Source of the DNA: Bacteroidota bacterium
GTDB lineage: Bacteria; Bacteroidota; Bacteroidia; Chitinophagales; BACL12
Reading direction: 5' to 3'
DNA: 61,537 bases
Assembly: GCA_016124275.1 (NCBI GenBank)
Contig: WGOA01000022.1
Location: forward strand, 1-61,537
Shown here piece after piece: positions 33,564 through 42,530 of the stretch. A program made the position numbers and the translations under genes. The stretch's first letter is position 1. Each line of letters opens with the position of its first letter. A model generated the notes under the pieces. That model did not search any database. It was not told where the DNA came from and was given only the letters and a program-made list of their open reading frames with translations.

Positions 33564-34475
33564 TCAAAGCGCTTTTAAGGAGAGATCAAGCCCAATGGCT
33601 GAATGCGTCAGGGCACCGACTGAAATGAAATCTACTCCCGTTTCGGCTATCGCTGCCACGGTGTCCAAAGTTACACCGCCCGATGCTTCCGTCTCCGCTT
33701 GCCGGGCAATTAAACCTACCGCCTCCCGCAACAGCGGCAGCGGGTAGTTGTCCAACATGATGCGCTGCACCATACCGTGTTGCGCACCGTGATCCAAAAC
33801 TTGCTGAACCTCCTTCAAATTGCGGGTTTCGATCTCAACCGGCAAAGCCAGACCTCGCTCCTGTTGGTACCGGACAACTGAATCCAGCGCCGCGGCAATT
33901 CCCCCGCTGAAATCCACATGGTTGTCTTTGATCATGACCATGTCGTAAAGACCCATCCGGTGATTGTATCCACCGCCAATCCGCACGGCCCATTTTTCCA
34001 TCCAGCGCAAACCCGGGGTGGTTTTTCGCGTGTCCAAAAGCCGACACGGCGTGTGAGCGATCCGGTCCGTGTAGGTACGGGTCAGTGTGGCAATCCCGCT
34101 CATGCGCTGCATAAAGTTGAGCACGATTCGCTCTGCGGTTAGGATGGACAACTCAGAACCGGAAAGGTAAAAGGGCTCGTCGCCGGGTTGGATGATTGCG
34201 CCGTCGCGCATGCGCAAATGGATGTGGAGCGACGGGTCCACTTCGCCCAAAATGCGGCATGCCAAATCAACGCCCGCTAATACGCCGGGCTGTTTAACAA
34301 GCAACCGCGCCCGTCCCTGCTGTTTAGCGGGAACCGTGGCGCGGCTGGTATGATCTCCGGCGTGTGGACCATGGCCGGCATCTTCTGCTAAGGCCTGTCG
34401 GATGCTGGTTGTCGCATCAGGCGAAAGGGCTTCCGGAGCCAGAGGCGGCAGTTCGGACAAAGAAGTAAACGTCAT
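33564..34475 (-). CDS. nadC: Nicotinate-nucleotide pyrophosphorylase (quinolinate phosphoribosyltransferase)
   Basis: Converts quinolinate and PRPP to nicotinate mononucleotide in de novo NAD synthesis. The 303-residue protein has Asp-His-Thr-Ser-Arg near the N-terminus, Asp-Thr-Arg-Lys-Thr-Thr-Pro-Gly-Leu-Arg, Gly-Gly-Gly-Tyr-Asn-His-Arg-Met-Gly-Leu-Tyr-Asp, Lys-Asp-Asn-His and Glu-Ala-Ser-Gly-Gly-Val. It is about 20 residues longer than usual at its N-terminus. It is 88 nt downstream of the DUF4783 gene on the same strand, a pairing that I recall from other Bacteroidota. TACTTTTTG at 34543-34551 (minus) could be an internal promoter. Confidence 0.96.
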   Translation of the reverse strand: MTFTSLSELPPLAPEALSPDATTSIRQALAEDAGHGPHAGDHTSRATVPAKQQGRARLLVKQPGVLAGVDLACRILGEVDPSLHIHLRMRDGAIIQPGDEPFYLSGSELSILTAERIVLNFMQRMSGIATLTRTYTDRIAHTPCRLLDTRKTTPGLRWMEKWAVRIGGGYNHRMGLYDMVMIKDNHVDFSGGIAAALDSVVRYQQERGLALPVEIETRNLKEVQQVLDHGAQHGMVQRIMLDNYPLPLLREAVGLIARQAETEASGGVTLDTVAAIAETGVDFISVGALTHSAIGLDLSLKAL

Positions 34476-34563
34476 GGCCGCATGTTCATCCGCAGGGCTG
34501 GCAAAGCGAGGTCCGCAAAAGGGAAGTTCCGGGCGGAACTGTCAAAAAGTACGGTTGAGGCAA

Positions 34564-34974
34564 TTATTCGCGCTCAAATCGCAGTTGCTGAATCAGTTGT
34601 TCGGTGCCTTTCTGTTTCACGTAAATGTACGTTCTAAAGGTTCCGTTTGCTGTTTGCAACTTGCCAATGGCGTATTTGGAGTTTCCGCCGGAATCGCCTT
34701 TGTGGATGATCTGGAAATCAGAAGGCACGTTTTTGGTGAAGAAGTTCTTGACCACGGCCTCCGCTTGCGCACTGCTGTAGCTACCTTCCTGCGTCAGGAT
34801 GGTGATTTCAAGATTAGTATCAAAGTAGGCTGCCAACGCTTTGGCATTGCCCGCTTTGATGGCAGCAGCAATTTGGCCCAGTTCTGCTTGTTGGGCCTGA
34901 CCGGTTAAAGGAGCGGCCAACAAGGCAATAACGAAGGAAAATGCTGCTAAAAGATTGATTTTCATGGTTTTCAT
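34564..34974 (-). CDS. Exported DUF4783 protein
   Basis: A 136-residue secreted protein with a signal peptide (Ile-Asn-Leu-Leu-Ala-Ala-Phe-Ser-Phe-Val-Ile-Ala-Leu-Leu, cleavage after Gly-Gln-Ala) and a small cone-shaped NTF2-like DUF4783 domain (Glu-Ile-Ala-Ala-Ala-Ile-Lys-type helix, Tyr-Ser-Ser-Ala-Gln-Ala-Glu, Lys-Gly-Asp-Ser). Function is unknown. Start is ATG 34974 or the in-frame ATG 34965; a longer frame from 35118 has no matching N-terminus. A likely promoter (TAGTTTAG, 35094-35101) gives a leader of about 110 nt. Confidence 0.85.
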   Translation of the reverse strand: MKTMKINLLAAFSFVIALLAAPLTGQAQQAELGQIAAAIKAGNAKALAAYFDTNLEITILTQEGSYSSAQAEAVVKNFFTKNVPSDFQIIHKGDSGGNSKYAIGKLQTANGTFRTYIYVKQKGTEQLIQQLRFERE

Positions 34975-35093
34975 TCCGTTGTACGGCTTGATTTGCCCTT
35001 GAAGGGGCACAAAGCGTGCCAAAACCATCGTTTTCCTTCCCTTCCGGGATGGTAGCGGGCGAAAGGCTTGGAAGTGCTGGCGCAAACCTGCTG

Positions 35094-35101
35094 CTAAACT
35101 A
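35094..35101 (-). promoter_or_regulatory. Putative promoter of the DUF4783-nadC unit
   Basis: TAGTTTAG on the minus strand, one fixed-base mismatch to TAnnTTTG, with a TTG about 21 nt upstream. The region 34975-35247 holds no other gene that I can see. Confidence 0.45.
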
Positions 35102-35234
35102 GGGCATACCCGTTGCATAGCCCAAGCAAGCTAATCAATCCAAGCCGGAATGGCAACGGATGAACCCCGGCGTCATGCTTCGGGCAATTGCAAACGTCCA
35201 CCGTTCCTACCGGGCGATTGGCGCCAGACCTCCG

Positions 35235-35242
35235 TATCTTCG
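35235..35242 (+). promoter_or_regulatory. -7 element immediately upstream of gpmI
   Basis: TATCTTCG (one fixed-base mismatch) ends 5 nt before the ATG at 35248, implying a leaderless or near-leaderless mRNA and supporting 35248 over the in-frame ATG at 35188. Confidence 0.45.
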
Positions 35243-35247
35243 CGCGC

Positions 35248-36822
35248 ATGGTAGAAAAGGTACAAGCAAACCCGGGGCCAGGAGGGACAGCCGCAGAAAA
35301 CGCCGGTCACAAAGCCCTGTTGGTTATCCTGGACGGGTGGGGACACGGTGGCGATCCGACCGTTTCCGCGATCGCTCAGGCAAACACACCCTTTACCGAT
35401 AGCCTCTACAAAGACTGGCCAAATGCCGAATTGCGCACGGACGGTGAATTCGTCGGATTGCCCGAAGGGCAAATGGGCAATTCAGAAGTAGGGCACCTGA
35501 ACATCGGAGCTGGAAGGGTGGTGTACCAGGAATTGCAGCGCATCCACGTAGCGGTTCGCAGCGGTGAGCTGGGCCGGAGCCCCGTTTTACAGGCGGCGTT
35601 TACCCAGGCCAAGCTCAGCGGAAGGCTGCACCTGATGGGGCTGGTTTCAGACGGCGGCGTGCATTCGCATCTCAACCACCTCATGGCGCTGTGCGATCTG
35701 GCTAAAACGGCAGGAATTGAACAAGTGTTCATTCATGCATTTACCGACGGCCGCGATACCGATCCCCACGGTGCTGCGAAGTACCTGCAAGACTTGCAAT
35801 CCCACCTCGACCATTCCACCGGAACCATAGCTTCTATTGTGGGCCGCTACTACGCCATGGACCGCGACCAGCGCTGGCCCCGCATCAAAAAAGCTTACGA
35901 TTTGCTGGTGCATGGAACGGGAACACATACGACTAATTGGCAGGAAGCACTGCAGGCCAGTTATGCCGCAGGCGTCACCGATGAATTCATTGATCCCATT
36001 GCCGTGGTTAACGAACACGGGCAACCGCTGGGCATCATGGGAGATGGCGACGTGGTGCTTTGCTTCAATTTTCGCACAGACCGCTGCCGGCAAATTACCC
36101 GCGCGTTGACGCAAGAAGATTTTGCCGCTGAAGGCATGCATCGCCTGAATTTGTACTACGTGACCATGACCGAGTACGACCAGAAGTTCAGCAATGTTCA
36201 CGTCATTTTTCGCAACGACGATTTGCGCATGACCTTGGGCGAGGTGTTGGAAAAAGCTGGCAAAAAGCAAATCCGGATTGCAGAAACCGAAAAATACCCG
36301 CACGTAACGTTCTTTTTTTCCGGGGGAAGGGAAACCGAGTTTCATGGCGAGCGCCGGATCATGGCACCAAGCCCCAAGGTGGCCACATACGATCTGCAAC
36401 CCGAGATGAGCGCACCCGCCCTTCGCGATGCGCTGTTGCCGGAATTGCGCGCCGGCAGTGCCGATTTTGTGGTGCTCAACTTTGCCAACGCCGATATGGT
36501 GGGGCATACCGGCTCTATGCCCGCGGCCATCCGCGCGGTGGAAACGGTGGATGCCTGCCTGCGCGACGTGGTGCAAGCAGCCCTGGAAGGGGGTTATGCC
36601 ATTATCGTCACGGCGGATCACGGAAATGCCGACAAAATGCGCAACCCGGACGGCACACCCAACACGGCGCACACCACCAACCCCGTGCCCATTTGGCTCA
36701 TCGACCCGCGGCATCGCGAAACGGTGCTGCAGCCCGGCAAACTCGCCGACCTTGCGCCGACGTTGCTGCGTTTAATGAACCTGGAAATCCCGCCTGAAAT
36801 GACGGGCAAGGTGTTGATCTGA
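35248..36822 (+). CDS. gpmI: 2,3-bisphosphoglycerate-independent phosphoglycerate mutase
   Basis: Interconverts 3- and 2-phosphoglycerate in glycolysis and gluconeogenesis through a phosphoserine intermediate and two manganese ions. The 524-residue protein has Ile-Leu-Asp29-Gly-Trp-Gly, the phosphorylated serine in Gly-Asn-Ser79-Glu-Val-Gly-His-Leu-Asn, Asp-Gly-Arg-Asp-Thr and the C-terminal Thr-Ala-Asp-His-Gly-Asn motif. It carries a 20-residue tail before the first strand, slightly longer than typical. The stop overlaps the downstream lipoprotein start by one base. Confidence 0.97.
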   Translation: MVEKVQANPGPGGTAAENAGHKALLVILDGWGHGGDPTVSAIAQANTPFTDSLYKDWPNAELRTDGEFVGLPEGQMGNSEVGHLNIGAGRVVYQELQRIHVAVRSGELGRSPVLQAAFTQAKLSGRLHLMGLVSDGGVHSHLNHLMALCDLAKTAGIEQVFIHAFTDGRDTDPHGAAKYLQDLQSHLDHSTGTIASIVGRYYAMDRDQRWPRIKKAYDLLVHGTGTHTTNWQEALQASYAAGVTDEFIDPIAVVNEHGQPLGIMGDGDVVLCFNFRTDRCRQITRALTQEDFAAEGMHRLNLYYVTMTEYDQKFSNVHVIFRNDDLRMTLGEVLEKAGKKQIRIAETEKYPHVTFFFSGGRETEFHGERRIMAPSPKVATYDLQPEMSAPALRDALLPELRAGSADFVVLNFANADMVGHTGSMPAAIRAVETVDACLRDVVQAALEGGYAIIVTADHGNADKMRNPDGTPNTAHTTNPVPIWLIDPRHRETVLQPGKLADLAPTLLRLMNLEIPPEMTGKVLI

Positions 36823-37397
36823 TGCATACTTCACGCTATCCGGAAAAAGCTGGCATGCTGGCGTGCGGGATTTTCGCGCTGATTCTCGGGCTGTTGTCCG
36901 GGTGCCGCCCCCCCGCCCCCCCGGGCGACCCGGTCGCCTACGCCGATCTGAAGGCCTACACCGAAGCCTTCATCGCCACCAACAGCCGCACCAAAGCCGG
37001 GCTGGAGAAAATCATCCAATCGGCTGATGGAACGGACACCGTTTTTCTGGCGCAAACCAATTGGGCCGCAGAACTCGCCGCCTTCCAGGCCTATGATCTG
37101 GCCCATCCCGTGCTTCGCGGCCAGTACCGCGTGGACAGCACGATTTCGGGCAACCGCACGCGAGTGCGCTATCGCGCCACCAAACCCGAACTGGTTTTGC
37201 AAGAAGCTGTGCTAATGCGCGAAGGCTCCCGGCCCATCTGGTTCCGCCTTTCAGATTCCACCGATAACGTGATGTACCGTTCCAACAAGACACTCGCGCT
37301 GCACATGGATTCTGGCCTCTACCGCATTGACATTGAGCAGCGCTCCTGGCTTTTCCGCGAATTGGAGCAACACATTCAGGGCACCGTCAAGCGATAA
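36822..37397 (+). CDS. Hypothetical lipoprotein downstream of gpmI
   Basis: A 191-residue lipoprotein with lipobox Leu-Leu-Ser-Gly-Cys28 followed by a proline-rich tether encoded by two C7 runs (36908-36914 and 36916-36922). The remainder is mixed alpha/beta with a Tyr-Thr-Glu-Ala-Phe helix and strands Arg-Gly-Gln-Tyr-Arg-Val-Asp and Val-Arg-Tyr-Arg-Ala-Thr. I do not recognise a domain. Its start codon overlaps the gpmI stop (TGATG arrangement), so it is in the same transcript. Confidence 0.75.
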   Translation: MHTSRYPEKAGMLACGIFALILGLLSGCRPPAPPGDPVAYADLKAYTEAFIATNSRTKAGLEKIIQSADGTDTVFLAQTNWAAELAAFQAYDLAHPVLRGQYRVDSTISGNRTRVRYRATKPELVLQEAVLMREGSRPIWFRLSDSTDNVMYRSNKTLALHMDSGLYRIDIEQRSWLFRELEQHIQGTVKR

Positions 37398-37464
37398 AAG
37401 TCCTGCGCAAAACCCCCTGGCCTGGGATATGGTGCACGCTTACCGGCCGGTTGGGCATTCGCCC

Positions 37465-38850
37465 CTACCCATTGCGCATTTCCTCCGCAAAAAACTGATG
37501 GAACAAGGGCACGGTTTCAATGCCTTTGTAAAAGTTAAAGAGGCCGAAATGCTCATTGGGCGAATGGATGGCATCCGAATCCAGCCCGAAGCCGAGCAGG
37601 ATGGTTTTCAACCCCAAAATCTGTTCAAACAGCGCCACAATGGGAATGGATCCTCCTGAGCGCAGCGGAATCGGGGTTTTGCCAAATGTGGCCTCCATCG
37701 CGCGGGCCGCAGCGCGGTAAGCCGGATTGTCCGTAGGGGTCACGGCGGGGTCTCCACCGTGGTGGGGCGTCACCACAACCTTGGTTCCAGCGGGTGCCAG
37801 GCTTTTGAAATGCTCGGTAAACAGCGCGGTAATCACCTCCGGCTTTTGGTTGGGCACCAGGCGCATGGAAATTTTCGCATAGGCTTTGGAGGGCAAAACC
37901 GTTTTGGCGCCTTCGCCTGTGTAACCGCCCCAAATGCCGTTTACGTCCAGCGTTGGCCGGATGGTGGTGCGCTCCAACGTGCTGTAGCCAGCTTCACCGG
38001 CCACGTCTTCTATGGCCAGGTGGGCTTTGTAAGCCTTCAGGTCGAAGGGGGCACGGGCCATGGCGCTGCGTTCGTCCTCGCTTACGGTTGCTACGTCGTT
38101 GTAAAAACCGGGAATGGTGATGCGGCCCTGATCGTCCTGCAGCGAGGCAATCATGTGGCTCAGGGCATTGATCGGGTTGCGCACCGCACCGCCGTAAACC
38201 CCGGAATGCAGGTCGCGGTTGGGACCGGTCACTTCCACCTCCAGGTAACTCAGCCCGCGCAACCCGGTGGTGATGGAAGGGGCATCATTGGCCAGCATGG
38301 ACGTATCCGAAACCAGCACCACATCAGCTTTGAGCTGTTCGCGGTACTTGCGCAAAAAGGCTTCCAAATTCACGGAACCCACTTCTTCCTCGCCTTCAAT
38401 CATGAACTTGAGGTTTACCGGTAAAGGGCCGGCTTGCTGCATGAGTTCAAAGGCCTTGAGGTGCAAAAACATCTGGCCTTTGTCATCGCAGGCGCCGCGC
38501 GCATAAAGCTTTTCGTCTTTTACTACGGGCTCAAAAGGCGGCGAATTCCACAGCTCCAGTGGATCTGGCGGCTGCACGTCGTAATGGCCGTAAACCAGCA
38601 CGGTTGGCAGGGCAGGGTCAACGATTTTTTCGGCATACACCAGCGGATGCCCGCCCGTCTCCACCAATTCCACGCGATCGGCGCCGAGTTGCTCCAGGTG
38701 TGTTTTAATCCACAAGGCGGTGTTGCGCACATCCCCTGCATGGGCGGGATTGGCGCTGACCGAAGGCATGCGCAACAGGGCAATCAATTCATCCAGGAAA
38801 CGGGCTTTGTTCTCCTGCAGGTAGGTGGAAGGGCTCAGTACGGGATCCAT
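37465..38850 (-). CDS. M20 family dipeptidase
   Basis: A 461-residue zinc-dependent peptidase of the carnosinase/PepV-like group. Metal ligands expected from the family are visible: His89 in Gly-His-Tyr-Asp91-Val-Gln-Pro, Asp122 in Ala-Cys-Asp-Asp-Lys-Gly, Glu154-Glu155 in Glu-Gly-Glu-Glu-Glu-Val-Gly, and a C-terminal His in Ser-Asp-Ala-Ile-His-Ser-Pro-Asn-Glu. The dimerisation domain lies at about residues 205-360. No signal peptide is visible, so it is cytosolic. It follows the secreted metalloprotease after 9 nt on the same strand, which suggests joint use in peptide catabolism. Confidence 0.95.
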   Translation of the reverse strand: MDPVLSPSTYLQENKARFLDELIALLRMPSVSANPAHAGDVRNTALWIKTHLEQLGADRVELVETGGHPLVYAEKIVDPALPTVLVYGHYDVQPPDPLELWNSPPFEPVVKDEKLYARGACDDKGQMFLHLKAFELMQQAGPLPVNLKFMIEGEEEVGSVNLEAFLRKYREQLKADVVLVSDTSMLANDAPSITTGLRGLSYLEVEVTGPNRDLHSGVYGGAVRNPINALSHMIASLQDDQGRITIPGFYNDVATVSEDERSAMARAPFDLKAYKAHLAIEDVAGEAGYSTLERTTIRPTLDVNGIWGGYTGEGAKTVLPSKAYAKISMRLVPNQKPEVITALFTEHFKSLAPAGTKVVVTPHHGGDPAVTPTDNPAYRAAARAMEATFGKTPIPLRSGGSIPIVALFEQILGLKTILLGFGLDSDAIHSPNEHFGLFNFYKGIETVPLFHQFFAEEMRNG

Positions 38851-38859
38851 GGAGCAAAG

Positions 38860-41163
38860 CTACTCCACTACCAGCTTTTGGCTGCCCTTCTGGCCATCGG
38901 CATAGCGCAGCTCCAACAGGTAGATGCCAGGGCTCCAGGAACGAACATCCAGTTGCAGCGTGGAAGAAGGCCCTTCGCCCGGCCAGTTCTGTGCGAGCAT
39001 CGTTCGACCGGTCATGTCGCTGACGCGCACATGGGCATCGCGCATCGATTGTCCGTTGACTGCATTGAGCTGCACCCAATCGCTGGCGGGATTTGGCAAC
39101 AGCTGCAAAGGCTGCAGGCCAGGCTCCGACAATCCGGAGGGCATCCCATTGTTTTCAATGCGCAGATCATAGTCGTTGATCTGGAAGAAAATGTTTTCGT
39201 TGCAGGCTACTCTGATGCGAAGGTCATTCTCAATTAAGTTTGGAGCATAGATATAGTTACTGCCATTGTTGGGCACGGACTCGTGCAGGGAAATGGGGTA
39301 GGTGTAGCCGCCATCGTCCGAAAGTTCGATGCGCACCGTAGCGCAGTTAAAAGGCGGATTTTGCGTTTGGCCCACTTCCCAATTGACCGGGTACCAATTG
39401 CCGGCTTCCCAAACCACACCAGGACCTGCCGGCTCCGTGATAAAGAAAGGCCCCCCGGTTTCATCTACCTTAATGGTGACATCATCCCAGGTTACGCCTC
39501 CGGAACCCGGATGATTGTCCCGAACGTTGACCTGGAACTTCATGTTGCGCTCGTAATCGGGCAGGAATTCCACCCGGCTGGTGCTGTTGTTAACCAGCAA
39601 TTCCATGCTGGGAAAAATGCGGGTTCCGCTCTCAACAGGCTCAAAGCTGCGAAAAAGGGGCGATCCAAACGTTCCCGATGGATTGGACAATAAACTGATG
39701 TTGTTCAGCCCATCCATCTGCTCCCAGCAATACGTCAGCAGGTCGCCTTCGGCGTCTGTTGCATCGGCAGTGAGAGCAAACGGTGTGCTGATGGGAATGG
39801 TCATGGCGGCGGGCATGACGGTAATCTCCGGGGCGGTGTTGCTGGTGGAAGTAAGCACACCACAACCGCTTCCATCGCCCGTCTGGATGAAGTTGATCAT
39901 CTGCACCAGGTTGGCACCATGGAAATAATCATCGGAGTTGCTGGCGTAATCGTCGCCACCGCAAATGCCGGCATACCCCATGATGGTGCTGCCGCTTCCC
40001 GGTTCAAAGTCCGTGCTGCCAGTGCCTGAAGGGGAGCCGCAGAAATTCCAACTGTGCTCGCCGCGGAATTGGTGGCCTATTTCATGCGCCACGTAATCGA
40101 TGTCAAAAGGATCGCCTACCGGGGCAAATCCGCCGGTTACTCCCTGCGCTTTGAAGCCACCGGAGCACACCGATCCCAAGCTTGCGACCCCACCGCCACC
40201 TGTACTGAACACGTGCCCGATGTCGTAATTGGCTGACCCGATGATGTCGTCAACAGTCTCCTGATTCTGATCCAACATGGCAAAACCGTTGCTGTTGGTA
40301 TAGGGATCAGACCCACCGTCGAGGAAAATCAATTGATCGTTATTGGCAATAAGTTCCATGCGCACGCTAAAGTCGCGCTCATAAACGCCGTTGATCCGGT
40401 TCATGGTGGTGGCCATGGCAGCCAGGGCTCCAGCTACCGTGCCTCCGTGAAAGTTGGCATATTCTCCGGTGCAAGCCAGAGCCAGGCGGTAGGTCCGCAG
40501 CTCGTCGCCGCTGTTTTGAATACCGGAAGGCAGGCTAATCTCGGGAGGCGTTTGACCGAAACCCGTGGCATCTCCGCAAGAAAACGTTTTGAGCGGGTGC
40601 CGCTCAAAGTCTTTGCGGGCGTAGCTCAGGTAAAATTGGTCGTTGCCAACCGCATAAGGATCAATGAAGACCGTGCCGGAAGGGCGCAGAATTTGAACGT
40701 GAACCCCCTGCGGCGTTTTGTCCAATCGCACCGTTGCGGAAGGATCATCCACCCCTCGCCCGGCATAGGTCTGTATTTCCGGAAAACGCGCGGCCAATTC
40801 GGGATGCATGACCGGGTCGTTCCAAATTTCGAATTGTTGGTTGCTTCCATCAGGCAAGGGCAGAAACATCAGCGTGATGACCTTGCGTTCATCGTCGGTC
40901 ACAGGACGAATGGTCTGCGTCACCACCTGGTCCATGATGCCCATGTTGATTTCAACAGTGCGGTATGCGCGGGCGAACACGATGCGGTTGTCTTCAAGAC
41001 CAGCGGGAACCTGGTCCACGTTACGCCATAGCCGGCGGGTATTGACCGAAGTGTAAATCCCATCGTTTTGGTCTATTGTTTGCTGTGCCTGAGCGGAAGG
41101 CAAGAACATGACCATGCTAAAGACAAGCGCTAAGGCAGAAGTTGCAGCAACGTTCATATGCAT
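38860..41163 (-). CDS. Secreted reprolysin-like zinc metalloprotease with T9SS sorting domain
   Basis: A 767-residue exported protease. After a signal peptide (to Ser-Ala-Gln-Ala) and a propeptide-like region (about 30-200) comes a metzincin domain with His-Glu-Ile-Gly-His-Gln-Phe-Arg-Gly-Glu-His near residue 361, including the third His ligand, followed by Gly-Tyr-Ala-Gly-Ile-Cys, a likely Met-turn region. A reelin/CUB-like beta-sandwich follows, and a type A T9SS C-terminal domain (Leu-Leu-Pro-Asn-Pro-Ala-Ser start, ending Lys-Leu-Val-Val-Glu). It is secreted across the outer membrane, cleaves proteins extracellularly and pairs with the cytosolic dipeptidase gene 9 nt downstream. Confidence 0.93.
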   Translation of the reverse strand: MHMNVAATSALALVFSMVMFLPSAQAQQTIDQNDGIYTSVNTRRLWRNVDQVPAGLEDNRIVFARAYRTVEINMGIMDQVVTQTIRPVTDDERKVITLMFLPLPDGSNQQFEIWNDPVMHPELAARFPEIQTYAGRGVDDPSATVRLDKTPQGVHVQILRPSGTVFIDPYAVGNDQFYLSYARKDFERHPLKTFSCGDATGFGQTPPEISLPSGIQNSGDELRTYRLALACTGEYANFHGGTVAGALAAMATTMNRINGVYERDFSVRMELIANNDQLIFLDGGSDPYTNSNGFAMLDQNQETVDDIIGSANYDIGHVFSTGGGGVASLGSVCSGGFKAQGVTGGFAPVGDPFDIDYVAHEIGHQFRGEHSWNFCGSPSGTGSTDFEPGSGSTIMGYAGICGGDDYASNSDDYFHGANLVQMINFIQTGDGSGCGVLTSTSNTAPEITVMPAAMTIPISTPFALTADATDAEGDLLTYCWEQMDGLNNISLLSNPSGTFGSPLFRSFEPVESGTRIFPSMELLVNNSTSRVEFLPDYERNMKFQVNVRDNHPGSGGVTWDDVTIKVDETGGPFFITEPAGPGVVWEAGNWYPVNWEVGQTQNPPFNCATVRIELSDDGGYTYPISLHESVPNNGSNYIYAPNLIENDLRIRVACNENIFFQINDYDLRIENNGMPSGLSEPGLQPLQLLPNPASDWVQLNAVNGQSMRDAHVRVSDMTGRTMLAQNWPGEGPSSTLQLDVRSWSPGIYLLELRYADGQKGSQKLVVE

Positions 41164-41505
41164 TCAGAGGGTAGGTGGTGGAAGGGGTTAGAGGGGGTAT
41201 TGCAAACGAAACTTGAAAAAATCAGGTAGAGGATGACCCTAAAGCGAGGTGTCAATAGGACATAAACCAAAGTTAATCATTTTGTGTTCCCCGATTTCCC
41301 GACAACGCTGTCCAACCCGACGATTGTTGGTAATCTGCTCCTGAAATTCTTGAGTTATCCACAATTCAAAATTTACATCGAAGTCCTGGTATTCAGGATT
41401 TTATGAGCATTTTCGGCCGGAGATTCAACCCTTGTTCTCCGCTGCGACACGCGCAATTAAATTGCTACAAATTAATTTCAACAATTCAACTGCTTTAACC
41501 AAAAA
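41164..41505. other. Divergent intergenic region with a DnaA-box-like 9-mer
   Basis: This 342-bp AT-richer gap separates the divergent protease and lipoprotein genes and should hold both promoters. It contains one perfect DnaA-box sequence, TTATCCACA (41355-41363), and a TAATTTCA element near 41476. I see no RNA gene or reading frame in it. Confidence 0.4.
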
Positions 41506-42204
41506 ATGGGTTCATTATTAAGTTTCAAGAAGCAGTTTGATCCAGCATTCATGCGGTTTGGTCTGCCAGAGGATTCCCTTAATGCCCGAAAAGGGGGTGT
41601 CCTGGTCCTCATCATGCTGGTTATAGGACTGAGCACAGGGTGCAGCCGCAAGCAGCAACCTGTCCTGGAGGCTGTAGAAGAACCTTCACCGGCGGAAGTA
41701 CTCGAAGCCTTGCGCATCCGCGAACCCGCATCCGGACAACGCCGCGATACGGTCATGCTGGACTTTCTGTTGGGCATGAGCCGCCGTCAAATGACCGCCC
41801 ATACCATGAAGCTGGCCCGTGAAGGCAAAATGTACAAAGTGCCCAAAGGGGCTAACCGCTCTGAATACGTGTATGACTTGTACCTGGACAACCTGGGCAA
41901 GGTGCGCACCTACTTTGAAGCCAGGTTTTACCGCGATTCGCTCTATAAACTGGAATGCCTGCCCAGCTTACCCAAAGGCGTTGACGCAAAGACCTTATGC
42001 GCCGAAACCGCTGTGTTGTACGCTCGCAAGTACGGTCCGGCCAGTGTGGTGCTTCCCGCCGATTCTGTGTACCCAGGGGGAGCGCATTACTGGATCCGCG
42101 GCAACCGGGAGATTGAATTGTATGCCGATGACCGCAACCGCGTGGTGATCCACTACGTGGACCTGCTGCGCCAGCGCAAGGCCGAGCGGGATTTGGACAT
42201 TTGA
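41506..42204 (+). CDS. Hypothetical lipoprotein
   Basis: A 232-residue protein (217 if translation starts at the in-frame ATG at 41551) with a long N-terminal tail, a hydrophobic helix and lipobox Gly-Leu-Ser-Thr-Gly-Cys-Ser, placing the lipidated Cys at residue 46. The rest contains a helical segment (Met-Leu-Asp-Phe-Leu-Leu-Gly-Met-Ser-Arg-Arg-Gln-Met) and beta strands (Tyr-Val-Tyr-Asp-Leu-Tyr-Leu), without a family I recognise. Downstream are a 10-bp tandem repeat and a strong hairpin. Confidence 0.7.
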   Translation: MGSLLSFKKQFDPAFMRFGLPEDSLNARKGGVLVLIMLVIGLSTGCSRKQQPVLEAVEEPSPAEVLEALRIREPASGQRRDTVMLDFLLGMSRRQMTAHTMKLAREGKMYKVPKGANRSEYVYDLYLDNLGKVRTYFEARFYRDSLYKLECLPSLPKGVDAKTLCAETAVLYARKYGPASVVLPADSVYPGGAHYWIRGNREIELYADDRNRVVIHYVDLLRQRKAERDLDI

Positions 42205-42231
42205 CACCAATTGGGCTCGCCGTTCGCTCTT

Positions 42232-42279
42232 GCGCAAACTATCGAATACTAGCGCATACTATCGCAAACTATCGCAAAC
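42232..42279. repeat. 10-bp degenerate tandem repeat
   Basis: About five units: GCGCAAACTA, TCGAATACTA, GCGCATACTA, TCGCAAACTA and a final TCGCAAACC. It lies directly after the lipoprotein stop and runs into the terminator hairpin stem. Confidence 0.8.
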
Positions 42280-42318
42280 CAGAAGGGGCTGCCCTTTTGA
42301 GACAGCCCCTTCTGGTTT
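42276..42318. terminator. 16-bp hairpin downstream of the lipoprotein and tRNA-Ala
   Basis: Arms 42276-42291 and 42303-42318 are exact reverse complements (AAACCAGAAGGGGCTG and its complement) around an 11-nt loop. It lies between the convergent lipoprotein gene and tRNA-Ala and could serve both directions. Each flank has only two to three Ts, so it is not a textbook intrinsic terminator. Confidence 0.6.
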
Positions 42319-42319
42319 A

Positions 42320-42396
<77 letters not shown>

Positions 42397-42530
42397 TTAT
42401 TTTGAATCCGTTTGCGGATGGATGGCAAAGGTAAGCCCTGATTTTTGAAAAGCAAACCGGATTTCAAGACGGAAACATGCATTGCAAGGCGGGAGCGAAG
42501 TGGCTGTCCCTTCCGCTGGCCCAGGGATCA

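Noticed and set aside
35647..36714. A 355-codon frame antisense to gpmI
   Set aside because: Mirror of a well-conserved enzyme gene, no family features.
36908..36922. Phase variation at two C7 runs in the lipoprotein gene after gpmI
   Set aside because: Runs of seven interrupted by a G are short and occur often in G+C-rich DNA; they encode a plain proline tether.
41164..41505. Replication origin suggested by a DnaA box in an AT-richer gap
   Set aside because: Only a single box, no cluster, no AT-rich unwinding element, and no dnaA or other origin-typical genes.
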